NCBI GenBank assembly: GCA_900316685.1
Contig: ONDS01000006.1
Span: 62,001 to 126,000, forward strand
From: an uncultured Prevotellaceae bacterium
Lineage (GTDB): Bacteria; Bacteroidota; Bacteroidia; Bacteroidales; Bacteroidaceae
DNA: 64,000 nucleotides
Reading direction: 5' to 3'
Position numbers and translations under genes: made by a program. Within the stretch, counting starts at the first letter, position 1. Each line of letters opens with the position of its first letter. Shown here piece after piece: positions 25,283 through 35,075 of the stretch. The notes under the pieces are model-generated. The model made no database searches. It was not told the DNA's origin and saw nothing but the letters and a program-made list of their open reading frames with translations.

Positions 25283-26776
25283 TCACAACGTTACACCATT
25301 CTTGAAAATGGAAATCTCGCGGTAGCCGTTCTCTTCGTTGCGCGTGGGCTCGCCACTGGCCACGGCCAACACCTTGTCGACGAACTTGTCGAGTAAGGCA
25401 GGCATGGGGGTGCCCGACACCAACTCTCCGGCATTGAAGTCTATCCAGTTGGGCTTGCGCGTGAAAAGGTCGTTGTTCGTAGATATCTTCATCGTGGGGA
25501 TGAAGGTGCCGAAGGGGGTACCTCGACCGGTGGTGAACAGCACAATCTGACAACCAGCGGCTGCCAGGGCGGTAGCGGCGACAAGGTCGTTGCCGGGGGC
25601 CGACAGCAGGTTCAGACCGTGGGATTGCAGGCGGTCGCCATACATAAGCACACCCTGAACAGGGGCACGCCCGCATTTCTGCGTACAACCCAAGGCCTTG
25701 TCCTCCAAGGTGGAGATACCGCCGGCTTTGTTGCCCGGCGAGGGATTCTCGCCTACGGGCTCGCCATGGCTGAGGAAATATTCCTTGAAGTCGTTGATAA
25801 GATGGACGGTCCGCTCAAACAGCTCTTCGTTGACGCAACGATTCATCAAAATAGTCTCGGCACCGAACATCTCGGGCACTTCGGTGAGGATGGAGGTGCC
25901 GCCACGGGCTACCAGGAAATCGGAGAACTCGCCGACAAGGGGGTTGGCGGTGATGCCGCTGAAACCATCGCTGCCTCCGCACTTCAGACCCACACGGAGC
26001 ATGCTCAATGGGCAGGGGGTGCGCTCGTCCTTCGAGGCTTCGGCATACAACTCGCGAAGCAGGGCCAAGCCGGCTTCCATCTCGTCGCCTTCCACCTTCT
26101 GAGTCACCATGAGCTTCACTCGCTTGGGATCGTAGTCGCCCAAGAGTTTCATAAACTCTTCGGGTTGGTTGTTCTCGCATCCCAAACCGAGTACCAACAC
26201 GCCACCGGCATTGGGATGGAGCACGATGTCGCGCAACACCTTGCGGGTGTTCTCATGGTCGCCACTGAGCTGGCTGCATCCATAATTATGGTGCCACGCA
26301 TGTACGGCATCGATGCCTTTACACTGCGTCTCTTTCTCCAGGGCCGCGGCAAGGCGCTCGGCAATGCCGTTGACGCAGCCTACCGTGGGTACAATCCATA
26401 TCTCGTTGCGAACGCCCACCTCGCCGTTGGCGCGGCGGTAACCCATGAAGGTGCGCTCGTCGGCTTTGCTCTCAAATTTCTCTTCCACAGGATGATATTC
26501 ATAGGTCAGAGTGCCGGAAAGGTTGGTCTTCAGGTTGTTCTCGTTAACCCACATGCCGGCTTTCAAGTCTTCACGGGCATGACCGATGGGATAACCGTAT
26601 TTGATAATGTCGGTGCCTGCCACCACATCCTCGAGCAACACTTTATGACCGGCAGGGGTGTCCTGAAGCAGCACAGTCTGCTTACCATCCAGGTCTATCA
26701 CTTCTCCTTTCGAAAAGGCTCGGAGGCATACCACCACATTGTCGGCGGGATTGATCTTGATAAATGATTTGTTCAT
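25283..26776 (-). CDS. uxaA: Altronate dehydratase
   Basis: 497 residues, the usual length of UxaA. It dehydrates D-altronate to 2-keto-3-deoxygluconate in galacturonate breakdown. The N-terminal part (about 1-95) is the SAF-like domain; the large C-terminal domain has HNYGCSQLSGDHENT, LGLGCENNQ and GLKCGGSDGFSGITANP, which carry the iron/metal-binding Cys and His residues. It lies behind the LacI regulator gene on the same strand and is divergent from kdgK and eda, which use its product. The GTP-free, iron-dependent reaction is known for the family. Confidence 0.95.
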   Translation of the reverse strand: MNKSFIKINPADNVVVCLRAFSKGEVIDLDGKQTVLLQDTPAGHKVLLEDVVAGTDIIKYGYPIGHAREDLKAGMWVNENNLKTNLSGTLTYEYHPVEEKFESKADERTFMGYRRANGEVGVRNEIWIVPTVGCVNGIAERLAAALEKETQCKGIDAVHAWHHNYGCSQLSGDHENTRKVLRDIVLHPNAGGVLVLGLGCENNQPEEFMKLLGDYDPKRVKLMVTQKVEGDEMEAGLALLRELYAEASKDERTPCPLSMLRVGLKCGGSDGFSGITANPLVGEFSDFLVARGGTSILTEVPEMFGAETILMNRCVNEELFERTVHLINDFKEYFLSHGEPVGENPSPGNKAGGISTLEDKALGCTQKCGRAPVQGVLMYGDRLQSHGLNLLSAPGNDLVAATALAAAGCQIVLFTTGRGTPFGTFIPTMKISTNNDLFTRKPNWIDFNAGELVSGTPMPALLDKFVDKVLAVASGEPTRNEENGYREISIFKNGVTL

Positions 26777-26821
26777 AGTTAGTTGTATTTTGTATTTGTA
26801 TTTCTTATTTCGTATTTGTTG

Positions 26822-26896
26822 TGAACTATTCTCTCACCCCTCACTTCTCACCCCTAACCTCTCACCTCTCACCTCTCACCTCTCACTTCTCACATC
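26822..26896. repeat. CTCACCTCT tandem repeat before uxaA
   Basis: About eight imperfect copies of CTCACCTCT/CTCACTTCT in the short gap between the LacI regulator stop and the uxaA start. mRNA sense reads GAGAGGTGAGAGGTGAG. Confidence 0.9.
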
Positions 26897-26902
26897 ATGC
26901 CC

Positions 26903-27970
26903 CTAAATCATTGTTCGCTGATAGAAGTCTACATTCTCCTTGTACAACACCTCGATGGGCATGTAATTCACGGGTGTCACCTCGGTCTTCAGAACAATGG
27001 CGCGGAAAAGCACTTCTACACAATAATAGCCTTGCATGAAGGCATGCTGCGCTATAAGGAAAGAGATGCTGCCTGATTTCAGGCACTTGGCGTTCTTCTG
27101 CACCATGTCGTAGCCGGCTATCTGCACATCACGACGGTTGGTGCGCAAAAGGAAGTCGCCCACAATATGTGCCTTGGAACAGAAAGTGATGCAGTGGTGG
27201 GTCTTGGGGTGCGACTTGAAATATTGTTCCAATATAGGGGCGTAACGCTTACGACCCTCGTCGGCAAGAGGCAATTCCACTTCGTTGATGCTCACCTGGG
27301 GATAGTGGTCTTTCATGTAATGACGGAAACCCACCTCACGGTTCTCCTGCTGCTTGCTGGCTACACGACCGTTCAAGGTCTGTTTCATCAACATCACCTC
27401 TGTCTCGCCCTTGGCGAGCAACATCAGCATCTTCGCGGCGAAGTAACCACTCGACAAAGAGTCCTGACCGTAAAACGACAGGGGCTGGAGGTCGGGCATA
27501 TAGGAGTCAAGGAGAACAAAGGGGATGTCGCGCTCGTGCAACTGGTCGGTGAAACGCTGGGTCAGCTCAAACTGGTCGGGAACGATGACCACTCCATCGG
27601 GATCAAAGGATAAGCATTCCTGGCAAACCTCTTCGAAGGTCTCACGGTGCAAACGCTTATAATAGAGCATCTTCACATCGATATGGAAATCGCGACGGGC
27701 TTCGCAGGCATGCATGGCTCCTTCTTCTATTTCCTCCCAATAGGCCTCGGAGGCATGCTTGGGCATGATGCAATAAAAAGTGTATGAACGGTTGTAAGCT
27801 AAAGCGCTGGCGTACATGTTGGGCTGGTAATTCATCTCTTCTAAAGCCCGATTCACCTTCTCCAAGGCTGATGGCGACACGTTCGGACGTTGATGCAACA
27901 CCCTGTCGACAGTTCCGACGCTCACACCTGCTCGCTCGGCTATATCTTTGATCCTGATTTTCTTTTTCAT
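26903..27970 (-). CDS. LacI-family regulator of hexuronate genes
   Basis: 355 residues. Residues 1-60 form the LacI DNA-binding domain (IKDIAERAGVSVGTVDRVLH, then a hinge near NYQPN), and the rest is a periplasmic-binding-protein-like sensor domain. It is encoded between uxaA and the divergent kdgK-eda pair and probably represses both until an intermediate such as 2-keto-3-deoxygluconate or its precursor binds. Two palindromes in the divergent gap are candidate operators. Ligand and targets are inferred from position. Confidence 0.9.
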   Translation of the reverse strand: MKKKIRIKDIAERAGVSVGTVDRVLHQRPNVSPSALEKVNRALEEMNYQPNMYASALAYNRSYTFYCIMPKHASEAYWEEIEEGAMHACEARRDFHIDVKMLYYKRLHRETFEEVCQECLSFDPDGVVIVPDQFELTQRFTDQLHERDIPFVLLDSYMPDLQPLSFYGQDSLSSGYFAAKMLMLLAKGETEVMLMKQTLNGRVASKQQENREVGFRHYMKDHYPQVSINEVELPLADEGRKRYAPILEQYFKSHPKTHHCITFCSKAHIVGDFLLRTNRRDVQIAGYDMVQKNAKCLKSGSISFLIAQHAFMQGYYCVEVLFRAIVLKTEVTPVNYMPIEVLYKENVDFYQRTMI

Positions 27971-28012
27971 CTCTGTTTTACCTGTTCGCTACTTAAACAG
28001 TGCAAATGTACG

Positions 28013-28041
28013 CAAAAATATACAATTGTGCGAATGCACAA
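28013..28041 (-). promoter_or_regulatory. Candidate promoter and dyad for the LacI regulator
   Basis: Minus-strand TATTTTTG (28013-28020) fits TAnnTTTG; a CTTG is 18 bases upstream. The dyad TTGTGC-GAAT-GCACAA (28026-28041) lies between them, where a repressor would block RNA polymerase. Confidence 0.5.
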
Positions 28042-28080
28042 GACAACTTTTTTACAAAAATGACTTTTTTCTCCATTTTG

Positions 28081-28112
28081 TTTCGTGATTCACGAAAATA
28101 TGCGTATTTTTG
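28081..28112 (+). promoter_or_regulatory. Candidate kdgK promoter with 17-bp palindromic operator
   Basis: TATTTTTG (28105-28112) fits TAnnTTTG. A perfect palindrome TTTCGTGA-T-TCACGAAA (28081-28097) overlaps the -33 region. This is the best operator candidate for the LacI regulator next door. Confidence 0.6.
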
Positions 28113-28158
28113 TAGACGAAAAGAAACAAACAATTTAAAAATTTAAAATCAACAAAAC

Positions 28159-29184
28159 ATGGCAAAAGTAGTAACCTTGGGTGAGATCATGCTCCGCTTG
28201 TCGTCACCTGGACAGAAAAGATTTGTGCAAAGTGAATTCTTCGACGTTGTATACGGCGGAGGAGAGGCCAATGTGGCCGTCAGCGCTGCAAACTATGGAC
28301 ACGATGCTTACTTCGTGACCAAGCTGCCTAAACATGAAATAGGGCAATGTGCCGTCAATGCACTGCGCAAATATGGCGTCAACACGGAGTTCATAGCCAG
28401 AGGTGGCAACAGGGTGGGAATCTATTACCTGGAAACAGGTGCATCCATGCGACCCTCAAAGGTGATTTACGACCGTGCAGGAAGTTCCATAGCCGAGGCC
28501 GATCCCGAGGATTTCGATTTCGATAAAATCATGGAGGGCGCCGACTGGTTCCATTGGAGCGGCATCACTCCCGCCATCAGCGACAAGGCGGCGGAACTGA
28601 CCCGATTGGCATGCGAGGCTGCAAAACGACATGGAGTGACGGTGAGCTGCGACCTTAACTTCAGGAAAAAACTCTGGACTTCGGAGAAAGCTCAGAGCAT
28701 CATGAAGCCGCTCATGAAATATGTGGATGTGTGCATAGGCAATGAGGAGGATGCTCAGCTGTGTCTCGGATTCAAACCCGAAGCCGATGTGGAAGGCGGA
28801 AAGACGGATGCCGAAGGATACTATGGCATCTTCAAGGGCATGATGGATACATTCGGATTCAAATATGTGGTCAGCACCCTGCGCGAGTCGTTCTCGGCTT
28901 CGCACAATGGATGGAAGGCGCTCATCTACAACGGTAAGGAATTCTATCAGAGCAAACGCTACGACATCATGCCTATCATCGACCGCGTGGGAGGTGGAGA
29001 TTCCTTCTCGGGTGGTCTCATCCACGGTCTGCTCACTTATCCCGACAACCAGGGCAAGGCACTTGAATTTGCGGTGGCTGCATCGGCTTTGAAACATACC
29101 ATTCCCGGCGATTTCAATCTCGTGTCGAAAGAGGAAGTGGAAAACCTGGCTGGTGGCGACGCCTCAGGACGTGTACAAAGATAA
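28159..29184 (+). CDS. kdgK: 2-dehydro-3-deoxygluconokinase (PfkB family)
   Basis: 341 residues. It phosphorylates 2-keto-3-deoxygluconate to KDPG with ATP. The PfkB fold is shown by [15 protein letters not shown] near the N-terminus and by the ATP-binding and catalytic [13 protein letters not shown] near residue 275. The length is slightly long for the family (about 310-340). It is followed after 14 bases by the aldolase gene eda, so both are one operon. It begins after a palindrome-bearing promoter and is divergent from the LacI regulator. Confidence 0.93.
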   Translation: MAKVVTLGEIMLRLSSPGQKRFVQSEFFDVVYGGGEANVAVSAANYGHDAYFVTKLPKHEIGQCAVNALRKYGVNTEFIARGGNRVGIYYLETGASMRPSKVIYDRAGSSIAEADPEDFDFDKIMEGADWFHWSGITPAISDKAAELTRLACEAAKRHGVTVSCDLNFRKKLWTSEKAQSIMKPLMKYVDVCIGNEEDAQLCLGFKPEADVEGGKTDAEGYYGIFKGMMDTFGFKYVVSTLRESFSASHNGWKALIYNGKEFYQSKRYDIMPIIDRVGGGDSFSGGLIHGLLTYPDNQGKALEFAVAASALKHTIPGDFNLVSKEEVENLAGGDASGRVQR

Positions 29185-29198
29185 TACATTTCATAATT

Positions 29199-29870
29199 AT
29201 GGCAAGATTCAATAAAGTTCAAGTTATCACCGCCATGAAGGAAACGGGCATGGTGCCTGTGTTCTATCACAGCGATCCCGAGGTGGTGAAAAATGTGGTG
29301 AAAGCATGCTACGATGGTGGCGTCAGGGTGTTTGAATTTACGAACAGGGGCGACTTCGCCCATGAGGTGTTCGCTGAGGTCAATAAATGGATGATTGACA
29401 ACTGCCCCGACATGATCATGGGCGTGGGAACAGTGGTTGACCCGGCTACGGCGGCCTTGTACCTGCAAATGGGGGCTAACTTCATCGTGGGACCGAACTT
29501 CAACCCCGCCATCTGCGAGGTGTGCAACAGACGACTGGTGCCCTATAGCCCGGGCTGCGGATCGGTGAGCGAAATCAACAACGCACAGGCCATGGGATGT
29601 GATGTCACCAAGGTCTTCCCGGCAGGCAACGTGGGCGGACCCTCGTTCGTCAAAAACGTCATGGCACCACTCAGGTGGTCGAACATCATGGTCACGGGTG
29701 GAGTTTCGCCCGACAAGGAAAACCTGGAAAACTGGATCAAGGCGGGAGTGCTGTGCGTGGGCATGGGCTCGAAACTGTTCCCAGCCGATGTGGTGAAAGC
29801 TAAGAACTGGCAGGCCATCACCGATAAATGCAAAGAGGCGTTGGGATATATCGCCAACGCACGTAAATAA
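29199..29870 (+). CDS. eda: KDPG/KHG aldolase
   Basis: 223 residues. It splits KDPG into pyruvate and glyceraldehyde-3-phosphate. The Schiff-base lysine is in [12 protein letters not shown], and the phosphate-binding and catalytic stretches VFEFTNRGD and GVGTVVDP are visible. It closes the hexuronate route started by UxaB, UxaA and KdgK. It sits 14 bases after kdgK and is followed by a terminator. Confidence 0.95.
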   Translation: MARFNKVQVITAMKETGMVPVFYHSDPEVVKNVVKACYDGGVRVFEFTNRGDFAHEVFAEVNKWMIDNCPDMIMGVGTVVDPATAALYLQMGANFIVGPNFNPAICEVCNRRLVPYSPGCGSVSEINNAQAMGCDVTKVFPAGNVGGPSFVKNVMAPLRWSNIMVTGGVSPDKENLENWIKAGVLCVGMGSKLFPADVVKAKNWQAITDKCKEALGYIANARK

Positions 29871-29879
29871 TATCATCTT

Positions 29880-29950
29880 AGGTCAGATTGCTCAGTCATC
29901 GCTTATAATCAATAGGGAAATGACGGGCAATCTGACCTATTTTCCTTTTT
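29880..29950 (+). terminator. Terminator of the kdgK-eda operon
   Basis: Stem AGGTCAGATTGC (29880-29891) with GCAATCTGACCT (29927-29938), with a second possible pairing GTCAT/ATGAC in the loop, followed by ATTTTCCTTTTTTTATT. Confidence 0.88.
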
Positions 29951-29962
29951 TTATTATATGTC

Positions 29963-32900
29963 ATGAAACTCTTCTCCTATCTTGCCAAACATGCTTCTTT
30001 TGCGGCATTCCTTGTCTTATGCCTGATGGCTTGCACGCAAAACAAACAAGGCGAGGTGGATAGGTTGAACGAGTTGGCCTACGATTTCCATTACAGGAAT
30101 CTCGATTCTACATGGACCTACGCGCAGAAGGCGAAACAACTGGCGGGAAACTATAATACCGGACGGGCCGAGGCTCTCAACAACTTGGCTTTCGTGCATA
30201 TCGCCAAGATGGAGTATCAAAAAGCGTATGAGCTGCTCGATAGCGTGGAACGCATCACCGACAACCAAGTGGAGCTGCTCATCGCCGACATTCAACTGAT
30301 GCGACTGTGCCAGAGAGAATCGAAAAACATGGATTTCTATACATATAAGGAAAGAGCGTCGCATAGGAATAGACGGGTCAATGAACTGGGCGACGAACTG
30401 ACGTCGCATCTCGGGAAACGACTCATCTACGCTCGTTCGGAGTTTAATATCGTCACTTCCACCTATTATTATTATGTGGGATTGGAACAACCGTCCATAG
30501 AGGCCCTACAGCAAATAGATGAGGACGGGGAAATCCTACAGGATACGGCACAATGGCTCAACTATCTATATAATGTAGGGGCGGGGGGCATCATCGTCGA
30601 TGGATCCACCGAGGAAATCATGCAAAAGGAATTCGACTACTTGATGGATTGCTACGATATAGCGTCTCAATGTGGATATCCATTCTGGGTGGCCAACTCC
30701 ATGCAAGCCATCAGCGAGCATATACAAGGAACCGAAGGGCGATACCTTATACATAGGAACTATCCGTCGCAATGGGATAGGCTGAATGTTGACAACATGC
30801 CGGACAGCTTGCTGGCGGGAAACTTGGCGCAACGGTCGCTCGAACTCTTCAAAACCTATGGCGACGTCTACCAAACGGCGGGTTCTTATCGCACGCTGGC
30901 TTCTTGCTACTGGTACATCAAGGATTATGAGTCTACCTTGATTTGCTTGCAGAATGCGCTCGACCAAAACACGGCCATCAACCAAGCACCCGACCTCGTG
31001 GCTTCTATCTGGGAACAACTGAGCATGCTTTATTCTGCGGTCAACGACAAACAGAACAGCGACATCAACCGTAACCTATATCTCGACAAACAGGAACTCA
31101 CGCGACAGGACAGATACCTCGAGTCCAGGGCGGAACAACTCAAAAAGTCGGTATCGCAACTCAACGTGATGATGTGGGCTGTGGTGCTCATGATCGTCGC
31201 TCTCGCTCTCTTCCTCTTGGCTTTGCTGTATATAAGGAAGAAAAAAGACAAAACCGAACCCATCAACGAATTGCTGGCGCCACTCAAGGAATGGAAAGAA
31301 AACAATGAGAAATTCCTGCAGGAACAAGATGAACGATTCGAGGAGATTATTGAACAGGATGAGATCGTCAACCTGAGAATATCCGACAACAAAAGGAAAT
31401 ACCTCGAACAAAGGGCCAAGGTGTCGCTGGTCAACAGCGTCACTCCTCTCATCGACCGCATGATCCGGGAAATCAACAAGTTAAGGCAGGGCAACGAAGA
31501 GCAGCAGGTTAGAGCCGGCAGATATACTTATGTGGCTGAACTGGCGGATAAAATCAATGAGTGCAATGCCATGCTGACTAACTGGATCCAGATGCGGCAG
31601 GGTGATATCAACCTGCGCATAGAAAGCTTTGCATTGCAGGAACTGTTCGATATCGTGGCTAAAGGAAAGAGGGGATTCTCCATGAAGGGCATCGACCTGG
31701 TGGTTGAACCGACAAACGACAGGGTGAAGGCTGACCGGATCCTGACTCTGTTCATGATCAACACCATTGCCGACAACGCCAGAAAATTCACAGCGAAAGG
31801 TGGGAAAGTGACCGTCAGCTCCCAGACCGCCGACAACTATGTGGAAATCAGTGTCGAAGACAATGGCTGCGGCATGACGCAAGAACAGGTGGACCGGCTC
31901 TTCAGCGTCGACAAATGGGTGGGGGTGGAGGATACCAATGAGAGGAATAACAACTACCCCTCTGCCATGACGGAGAAAGGACATGGCTTCGGATTGGTCA
32001 ACTGTAAAGGCATCATCGAGAAATACCGTAAGATGAGTTCGGTGTTCCAAGTATGTACCATAAAGGCGGAAAGCGAAGTGGGAAAGGGTAGTCGGTTCTT
32101 CTTCAGACTGCCTAAAGGACTGGCGAAATGTATCGTGGCGCTGACAATGCTGACCGGGGCGCTGTCGATGAATGCGGCACTCAACCATTATACCATAGAG
32201 AGAGGAAATCCTGACCTCATCACTGCGGGAAGATATGCCGACAGCACTTACAATGCCAACCTCAACGGACAGTATCAAAAGGCACTAGCTTTCGCCGACT
32301 CGGCAAGGTGTTATCTCAATGCTTTCTATAAGGGGAAATATCCCAATGGCACGGATACCATGGTGGTTACACCTGGTAAGGACGGCTCGCCTGCTGAACT
32401 GGAATGGTTGCACGACAGCCTTAAGACTGACTACGACATCATCCTCTCCATTAGAAACGAAGGGGCTGTGGCGGCTCTCGCCCTGCATGAGTGGGCTCTT
32501 TATAGATACAACAACAAGGTTTATACTCAGTTGTTCAAGGAACTCTCGGCAGACAATACTCTCGACGATTATTGCAAGACCATGCAACGATCGAAAACCA
32601 ACAAAACCATGGCTGTCGTTATCTTGTTGGTGCTCTTCTTGATGATTGTCTTTGCTTATGTCATGCTCTATTATCGCCATAGGGTGTACTACCGGTTCTG
32701 CGTCGACAAGGTGAATGCCATCAACCAGGTGCTGCTCTCCAACAAACCGGATGAGGAAAAACTGGAGGTGATACATCAACTGACAGCGAAGGAGGGAAAA
32801 GGTAAAGTGTTGCTCTTCAAAAGGGCTCAACAGTCTCTGCCCGACGACTTGGCAAAGGTGGTGCAGCAGGTGGTGGGGGCGTTGGAAAACAGCCTGAAGG

Positions 32901-33556
32901 TGGAAAAAGAAAGATACGACGACATAGAATTGGCGGGCGATGAACTGAAACGGCTCCAACTGGAAAACGAGAAACTGCATATATCCAACAGTGTGCTCGA
33001 CAACTGCCTGAGCACGCTCAAGCATGAAACGATGTATTATCCGTCGAGAATACGATTGTTGGTGGAAGGAAGGGATGAAAACATCGACAGCATAGCCGAA
33101 CTGGCCAATTATTATAAGGAATTGTATATGCTGCTGAGCTTGCAGGCTATGCGCCAGCTGGAATCGGTGAAGTTGGAATGCAGGAACATCGCCGTCGAAG
33201 AGGTGTTCACATTGAAGGACGACAACCTTGGGAATGTGCATGTCATGGGCGATGCCTCCATGCTGGCGTTCTTGGATGAGATACTGAAAAAACAAAACAA
33301 AGGAGTACAGCCCGTTTACACGATAAAGGAGAGGGACGACAGGTATGTAACCATCGAAGCGGAACTCTCTCAATTCAAGATGAAGGAGGGGGAAGACCTG
33401 TTCGCACCGGCCACCGAGAACATCCCGTTCTTGCTCTGCAGGCAGATAGTCAGGGATGTAGGCGAATGTACCAACGCGAGGGGATGCGGCATCTCAACCC
33501 TTGACAAGGGGGTGGAAGGCACCTCGCTGGTCATCACTTTGGCCAAAGGAAAATAA
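29963..33556 (+). CDS. Double-module sensor histidine kinase (DUF5112/DUF5113 type)
   Basis: 1197 residues. Module 1: lipoprotein-like N-terminus (LMAC, Cys24), TPR-like periplasmic sensor (30-395), membrane segment 402-424, a dimerisation-like helix region in which no phosphoacceptor His is seen (NSVTPLIDR, 491-499), then an intact HATPase with N box (Asn605), G1 (EDNGCGM, 632-638) and G2 (GHGFGL, 673-678) ending in a typical RFFFRLPKG. Module 2: a second signal-like/membrane segment (721-740), outer domain to 880, membrane segment 882-904, an H box with His1021 (LKHETMYYPSR), and an ATPase-like domain without N, G1 or G2 boxes. So ATP binding and phosphoacceptor lie in different halves. It precedes its response regulator by 22 bases. 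Confidence 0.85.
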   Translation: MKLFSYLAKHASFAAFLVLCLMACTQNKQGEVDRLNELAYDFHYRNLDSTWTYAQKAKQLAGNYNTGRAEALNNLAFVHIAKMEYQKAYELLDSVERITDNQVELLIADIQLMRLCQRESKNMDFYTYKERASHRNRRVNELGDELTSHLGKRLIYARSEFNIVTSTYYYYVGLEQPSIEALQQIDEDGEILQDTAQWLNYLYNVGAGGIIVDGSTEEIMQKEFDYLMDCYDIASQCGYPFWVANSMQAISEHIQGTEGRYLIHRNYPSQWDRLNVDNMPDSLLAGNLAQRSLELFKTYGDVYQTAGSYRTLASCYWYIKDYESTLICLQNALDQNTAINQAPDLVASIWEQLSMLYSAVNDKQNSDINRNLYLDKQELTRQDRYLESRAEQLKKSVSQLNVMMWAVVLMIVALALFLLALLYIRKKKDKTEPINELLAPLKEWKENNEKFLQEQDERFEEIIEQDEIVNLRISDNKRKYLEQRAKVSLVNSVTPLIDRMIREINKLRQGNEEQQVRAGRYTYVAELADKINECNAMLTNWIQMRQGDINLRIESFALQELFDIVAKGKRGFSMKGIDLVVEPTNDRVKADRILTLFMINTIADNARKFTAKGGKVTVSSQTADNYVEISVEDNGCGMTQEQVDRLFSVDKWVGVEDTNERNNNYPSAMTEKGHGFGLVNCKGIIEKYRKMSSVFQVCTIKAESEVGKGSRFFFRLPKGLAKCIVALTMLTGALSMNAALNHYTIERGNPDLITAGRYADSTYNANLNGQYQKALAFADSARCYLNAFYKGKYPNGTDTMVVTPGKDGSPAELEWLHDSLKTDYDIILSIRNEGAVAALALHEWALYRYNNKVYTQLFKELSADNTLDDYCKTMQRSKTNKTMAVVILLVLFLMIVFAYVMLYYRHRVYYRFCVDKVNAINQVLLSNKPDEEKLEVIHQLTAKEGKGKVLLFKRAQQSLPDDLAKVVQQVVGALENSLKVEKERYDDIELAGDELKRLQLENEKLHISNSVLDNCLSTLKHETMYYPSRIRLLVEGRDENIDSIAELANYYKELYMLLSLQAMRQLESVKLECRNIAVEEVFTLKDDNLGNVHVMGDASMLAFLDEILKKQNKGVQPVYTIKERDDRYVTIEAELSQFKMKEGEDLFAPATENIPFLLCRQIVRDVGECTNARGCGISTLDKGVEGTSLVITLAKGK

Positions 33557-33577
33557 TCATAATCATTATATACCATT

Positions 33578-34303
33578 ATGGAGAATTTCAAAATTGTTAT
33601 AGTCGAAGACGTTCCCCTGGAACTGAAAGGTACTGTGGGCATTATAAAAAACGATATCCCCGAGGCGGAAATCATCGGGACAGCGGAAGATGAGAAGGCC
33701 TACTGGAAACTGCTCAAACAACAATTGCCGGACTTGGTGCTGCTCGACCTCGGACTGGGAGGGTCGACCACCGTGGGGGTGGAGATATGCAGGCATACCA
33801 AGGAGCAACATCCCAACATCAAGGTACTCATCTTCACGGGCGAGATTCTCAACGAGAAACTGTGGGTCGATGTGCTCGATGCGGGGGCAGACGGTATCAT
33901 CCTCAAAAGTGGAGAACTACTCACACGGGGTGATGTGTTCAGTGTCATGAGCGGAAAAAGGATGGTGTTCAACCAACCTATCCTCGAGAAAATCGTAGAA
34001 CGATTCAAGTACAGCGTGGGAAGCCAACTCATGCGTCAGGAGGCCATGATTAACTATGAAATCGACGAATACGACGAACGGTTCCTGCGCCATTTGGCAC
34101 TGGGCTACACCAAAGAGCAAATCACCAATCTCAGGGGGATGCCCTTCGGGGTGAAAAGCCTGGAAAAACGGCAGAACGAACTGGTGCAGAAACTCATGCC
34201 CGAAGGAAACGGGGGCTACAGCGTCAACGCCACACGCCTCGTGGTGAGGGCACTGGAACTTCGTATCCTGGATATCGACAACTTGGTGCCGGATGAAAAT
34301 TGA
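33578..34303 (+). CDS. Response regulator with LuxR-like C-terminal helix-turn-helix
   Basis: 241 residues. The receiver domain (1-125) has the acidic pair Glu10-Asp11 (VEDVP), the phosphorylation Asp in LVLLDLGLGG and the Lys in ILKSGE. The C-terminal part (about 155-235) has YDERFLRHLALGYTKEQI and VKSLEKRQNELVQKL, a LuxR/NarL-like DNA-binding shape with an altered turn (GMPFGVKS). It should receive phosphate from the large kinase just upstream and act on transcription. The next gene overlaps its end by 11 bases, so that product may belong to the same system. Confidence 0.9.
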   Translation: MENFKIVIVEDVPLELKGTVGIIKNDIPEAEIIGTAEDEKAYWKLLKQQLPDLVLLDLGLGGSTTVGVEICRHTKEQHPNIKVLIFTGEILNEKLWVDVLDAGADGIILKSGELLTRGDVFSVMSGKRMVFNQPILEKIVERFKYSVGSQLMRQEAMINYEIDEYDERFLRHLALGYTKEQITNLRGMPFGVKSLEKRQNELVQKLMPEGNGGYSVNATRLVVRALELRILDIDNLVPDEN

Positions 34304-34928
34304 TATCGACAAAGAACGATGGAATAGGATAGGGGGGGGCGTCTGCCTTGTCTTGCTGATATTGCAAGGGGCCGTCTTCATGATGTCGTGGATTATCTCT
34401 GCGATAAATCCTGACTTGCATGTTCATTCGCTCTTAGGGGGAGAGGGCATACGATGGTTCTTCGGCAATTTCCTCACTATTATCGGCAGCGGAGGGGCGG
34501 CATGGCTTATCCTTCTGCTCATCGCTGTGGGAGCCGTGATGAAATCCGGCATCATAGCCACCTTGGCGAAATGGTGGAGGAAGGAACCGCTTACCTATCG
34601 GGAGAAATATGCGCTGAGGGCTTCTATAGTGACCCTGCTCATCTTCGCTATCATCCTGCTGGGAATGACCTGTACCAAGGAAGCGGTGCTGCTTAGCGCA
34701 TCGGGCGATCTCTTCCCAAGCAGCTTCAGCAAGGCTGTTATTCCCATCATTGCCTTTGCCATGACTTCCATCGCTATCGTTTTCGGCTCTCTCAGTGCAC
34801 AGCTGAGCAGCTTGGGCGAAGTGTTCAAAGCACTCTCCTACGGCCCCCAGGCAGGGGCTTCGCTCTTCGTCATATATGTCTTCGTGTGCCAATTCGTTGC
34901 CTCCACAACCTATGCTTTTTTGTCTTGA
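34293..34928 (+). CDS. Small membrane protein, AbgT-like fragment
   Basis: 211 residues with about five membrane segments. The stretch LLGGEGIRWFFGNFLTIIG resembles the start of the AbgT (p-aminobenzoyl-glutamate transporter) family, but full AbgT proteins are about 500 residues, so this is a short relative or a separate family. The gene starts inside the response regulator gene (11-base overlap), hence translational coupling. A transport role is uncertain; it might also be a membrane partner of the two-component system. Confidence 0.7.
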   Translation: MKIDIDKERWNRIGGGVCLVLLILQGAVFMMSWIISAINPDLHVHSLLGGEGIRWFFGNFLTIIGSGGAAWLILLLIAVGAVMKSGIIATLAKWWRKEPLTYREKYALRASIVTLLIFAIILLGMTCTKEAVLLSASGDLFPSSFSKAVIPIIAFAMTSIAIVFGSLSAQLSSLGEVFKALSYGPQAGASLFVIYVFVCQFVASTTYAFLS

Positions 34929-34991
34929 ACAGGAATTATTAGATGATAATCACAAAAAATCCTTAAATCATAACATTATTTATGGAAAAAT

Positions 34992-35022
34992 TTTGTTTTT
35001 TCGGGAAAAGTAAGTAATTTTG
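34992..35022 (+). promoter_or_regulatory. Promoter of rpmB operon
   Basis: TTTG (34992-34995), 19 bases, TAATTTTG (35015-35022): full match to the Bacteroidetes -33/-7 consensus, 54 bases before the rpmB start. Confidence 0.85.
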
Positions 35023-35075
35023 CACCCTGTTTGGAATAGGTATGTTTAATACGAAAACAAAAAAAAGAGATAGCA

